DNA of 21,110 nucleotides from a virus, in IMG/VR virus record IMGVR_UViG_3300047274_000057, positions 1-21,110 of that record; one strand, given 5' to 3'. The notes below the pieces were generated by a model. That model was not told where the DNA came from. It saw nothing but the letters and a program-made list of their open reading frames with translations, and made no database searches. Both the position numbers and the translations under genes were made by a program. Shown here in pieces: positions 20,135-21,110 of this stretch. How positions within the stretch are numbered: the stretch's first letter is position 1; each line of letters begins with the position of its first letter.

Positions 20135-20353
20135 TCACAGCATCACCACATTGATGCCGGGAAACATGTCGCGGTAGTAAGCGATCACGTCCTTCATTTC
20201 TGAAACGCTGTCCGCGCCCTCTGCGTCATATGCGGCGTTGCCATCAGGCTGGACCAGATACTTGCCGGGGTAGATGTGCGTCATGCCGCCGACCTCGGCG
20301 ATTACAACGTCGCGCTTGCCGCAGTAGATGGTGTCGGGGGCGATCATGGTCAT
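20135..20353 (-). CDS. Small unknown early protein
   Basis: A 72-residue protein, likely start ATG 20351-20353 with AAGGA eight bases upstream; the ATG at 20362 has its purines directly adjacent. It contains T-I-Y-C-G-K-R-D-V-V-I-A-E-V-G-G-M-T-H-I-Y-P-G-K-Y and then a helix V-S-E-M-K-D-V-I-A-Y-Y-R-D-M. No family recognised. It is the first gene after a short gap with a promoter-like sequence. Confidence 0.6.
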   Translation of the reverse strand: MTMIAPDTIYCGKRDVVIAEVGGMTHIYPGKYLVQPDGNAAYDAEGADSVSEMKDVIAYYRDMFPGINVVML

Positions 20354-20387
20354 CTGGGTCATCCTTGTTTGCTAGTTCGTATGAGCA

Positions 20388-20415
20388 GTTATAAACAATG
20401 CTCAGTACGATGCAA
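20388..20415 (-). promoter_or_regulatory. Candidate promoter upstream of the SprT-like gene group
   Basis: On the minus strand TTGCAT (20410-20415) and TATAAC (20388-20393) are 16 bases apart. It lies in the only AT-rich gap between the RepA-like gene and the small early gene, about 35 bases before the start codon. The -35 match is modest. Confidence 0.35.
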
Positions 20416-20448
20416 CAACAAAATGCACAGACGATCAACTATTTTGCG

Positions 20449-21110
20449 TCACACCTCATCGTGGCTGATCCACTCGCCCGGGACGACGATTGAAACATCC
20501 CGCGCCTGTCTGATGTCCTGCACCTTCTCGACGGCCAGCACGTTGGTCTTCAGCCACGTCTTGAGGATCGTGTTGACCTTGTTGCGGCCAGTCTTGTCGG
20601 TGATGTCGATGTCCAGCAGGTCCGCGACGGCCACGCCAACCCAGTTCTTGGACTGCGGGCTCTCGCGGTACGGGCTGCCGGCCTCCTTCGCGTTGGCCAC
20701 CAGACGCTGGATCGTGCGCGCGTCCTTGCCGCTGACGCCGTCGAACGCGTCAGGCAGCTTGTAGGGCACGCACACGCCGACCCACTCACCGTTGGCGATC
20801 TGCACGCCCACCATCTTGCGGTAGACAGCGGCGGCAGCCGGCGGGGCGAGATTCGCTTTGCCATCATCAACGCGAAACACCGAGCGCGCCTCTGACGGAT
20901 CGATGCCCAGCCTGACGGCCTCATCCTCTGACATGCGGTTCACAACGCGTGCAGCGCGTGCGGCACCGATCAGGCTGCCTGCCCCACGCACGCTGTCGAT
21001 GCCGGCGTCCTCGCCGTTGCCCTTGCGGATGTGGTGAACCAGCCCGATGGCACACTTCGTCAGGTCGGCCACCTTGCGGATCTCGGCCACGATGGAATTC
21101 ATCGCAGAGT
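20449..21110 (-). CDS. RepA/DnaB-like AAA+ replicative ATPase, C-terminal part (runs off the right edge)
   Basis: The open frame continues through the right edge, so the N-terminus with the Walker A motif lies outside. The visible part begins in the RecA-fold core: A-I-G-L-V-H-H-I-R-K-G-N-G, the strand carrying the conserved His, then S-V-R-G-A-G-S-L-I-G-A-A-R-A-A-R-V-V. This is the signature of RepA-like AAA_25 ATPases. Following it are R-V-D-D-G-K-A-N-L-A-P-P and a winged-helix-like C-terminal region (K-D-A-R-T-I-Q-R-L-V, V-N-T-I-L-K-T-W-L). Proteins of this type unwind or load at the phage replication origin. The ATG at 21102 is internal, since two further sense codons precede it. Confidence 0.8.
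   Translation of the reverse strand, partial: SAMNSIVAEIRKVADLTKCAIGLVHHIRKGNGEDAGIDSVRGAGSLIGAARAARVVNRMSEDEAVRLGIDPSEARSVFRVDDGKANLAPPAAAAVYRKMVGVQIANGEWVGVCVPYKLPDAFDGVSGKDARTIQRLVANAKEAGSPYRESPQSKNWVGVAVADLLDIDITDKTGRNKVNTILKTWLKTNVLAVEKVQDIRQARDVSIVVPGEWISHDEV

Noticed and set aside
19182-20177. 331-residue frame on the plus strand opposite the SprT-like gene
   Set aside because: Leu/Val/Ala/His-rich translation of the opposite strand of real genes; it crosses several real gene borders and the metal-binding frame on the minus strand is clearly the coding one.
1-21110. tRNA genes, CRISPR arrays, insertion sequences, integrase and attachment sites
   Set aside because: I looked for the T-loop pattern, regularly spaced repeats, transposase motifs and tyrosine/serine recombinase motifs and saw none. 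A tRNAscan run would be needed to be certain.

Overview
This window is part of the genome of a tailed double-stranded DNA phage or a closely related prophage (class Caudoviricetes). Every convincing gene reads leftward on the minus strand. The base composition is GC-rich (roughly 60 % by eye). The protein types seen here are common in phages of marine and soil Alphaproteobacteria: the small lysine-rich late protein, the SU10-like adaptor, Gp80-like protein, short tail-fibre modules, a T4-type lysozyme with a C-terminal membrane segment, and a lipoprotein o-spanin. A short-tailed (podovirus-like) particle is the best guess from the adaptor and the nozzle/hub-like protein, but this is inference. 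No portal, major capsid, DNA polymerase or integrase gene lies in the window, so morphology and lifestyle are not settled.

Reading in the direction of transcription (right to left), the window starts inside a RepA/DnaB-like AAA+ ATPase (20449 to the right edge). Then come a small unknown protein, a SprT-like zinc metalloprotein and three unknown small or medium genes (18188-20353). This looks like the end of the early/replication module. It contains an unusual non-coding stretch (19042-19189) with two large hairpins and at least seven copies of a GTGAGG hexamer. The module closes with a clear rho-independent terminator (18115-18141, UUCG loop followed by a U tract).

A 608-base gene-free control region (17580-18187) follows. 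It holds an operator-like palindrome, four copies of a TATWACGC motif, helically phased A-tract repeats and a candidate promoter. It drives the late cluster: HNH endonuclease, small terminase, a small coupled gene, large terminase, a small unknown gene, a soluble lytic transglycosylase, a 554-residue unknown protein, a protein with a C-terminal class I methyltransferase domain, a 45-residue lysine-rich protein, a head-tail adaptor and a Gp80-like protein. After these comes a long run of short tail-fibre and fibre-assembly genes (5387-9893).

Next is the lysis cassette: a holin-like membrane protein, endolysin with a C-terminal membrane segment, i-spanin starting at TTG, and an o-spanin overlapping the i-spanin in another frame. 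It is followed by a metallophosphoesterase, a nozzle/hub-like protein, a C1q-like fibre protein, a GNAT-like small protein and the start of a glycine/serine-headed structural protein that runs off the left edge. Most late genes overlap by 1-4 bases (TGATG, ATGA, GTGA, TTGA, TAATG), so translation of the late operon is tightly coupled.
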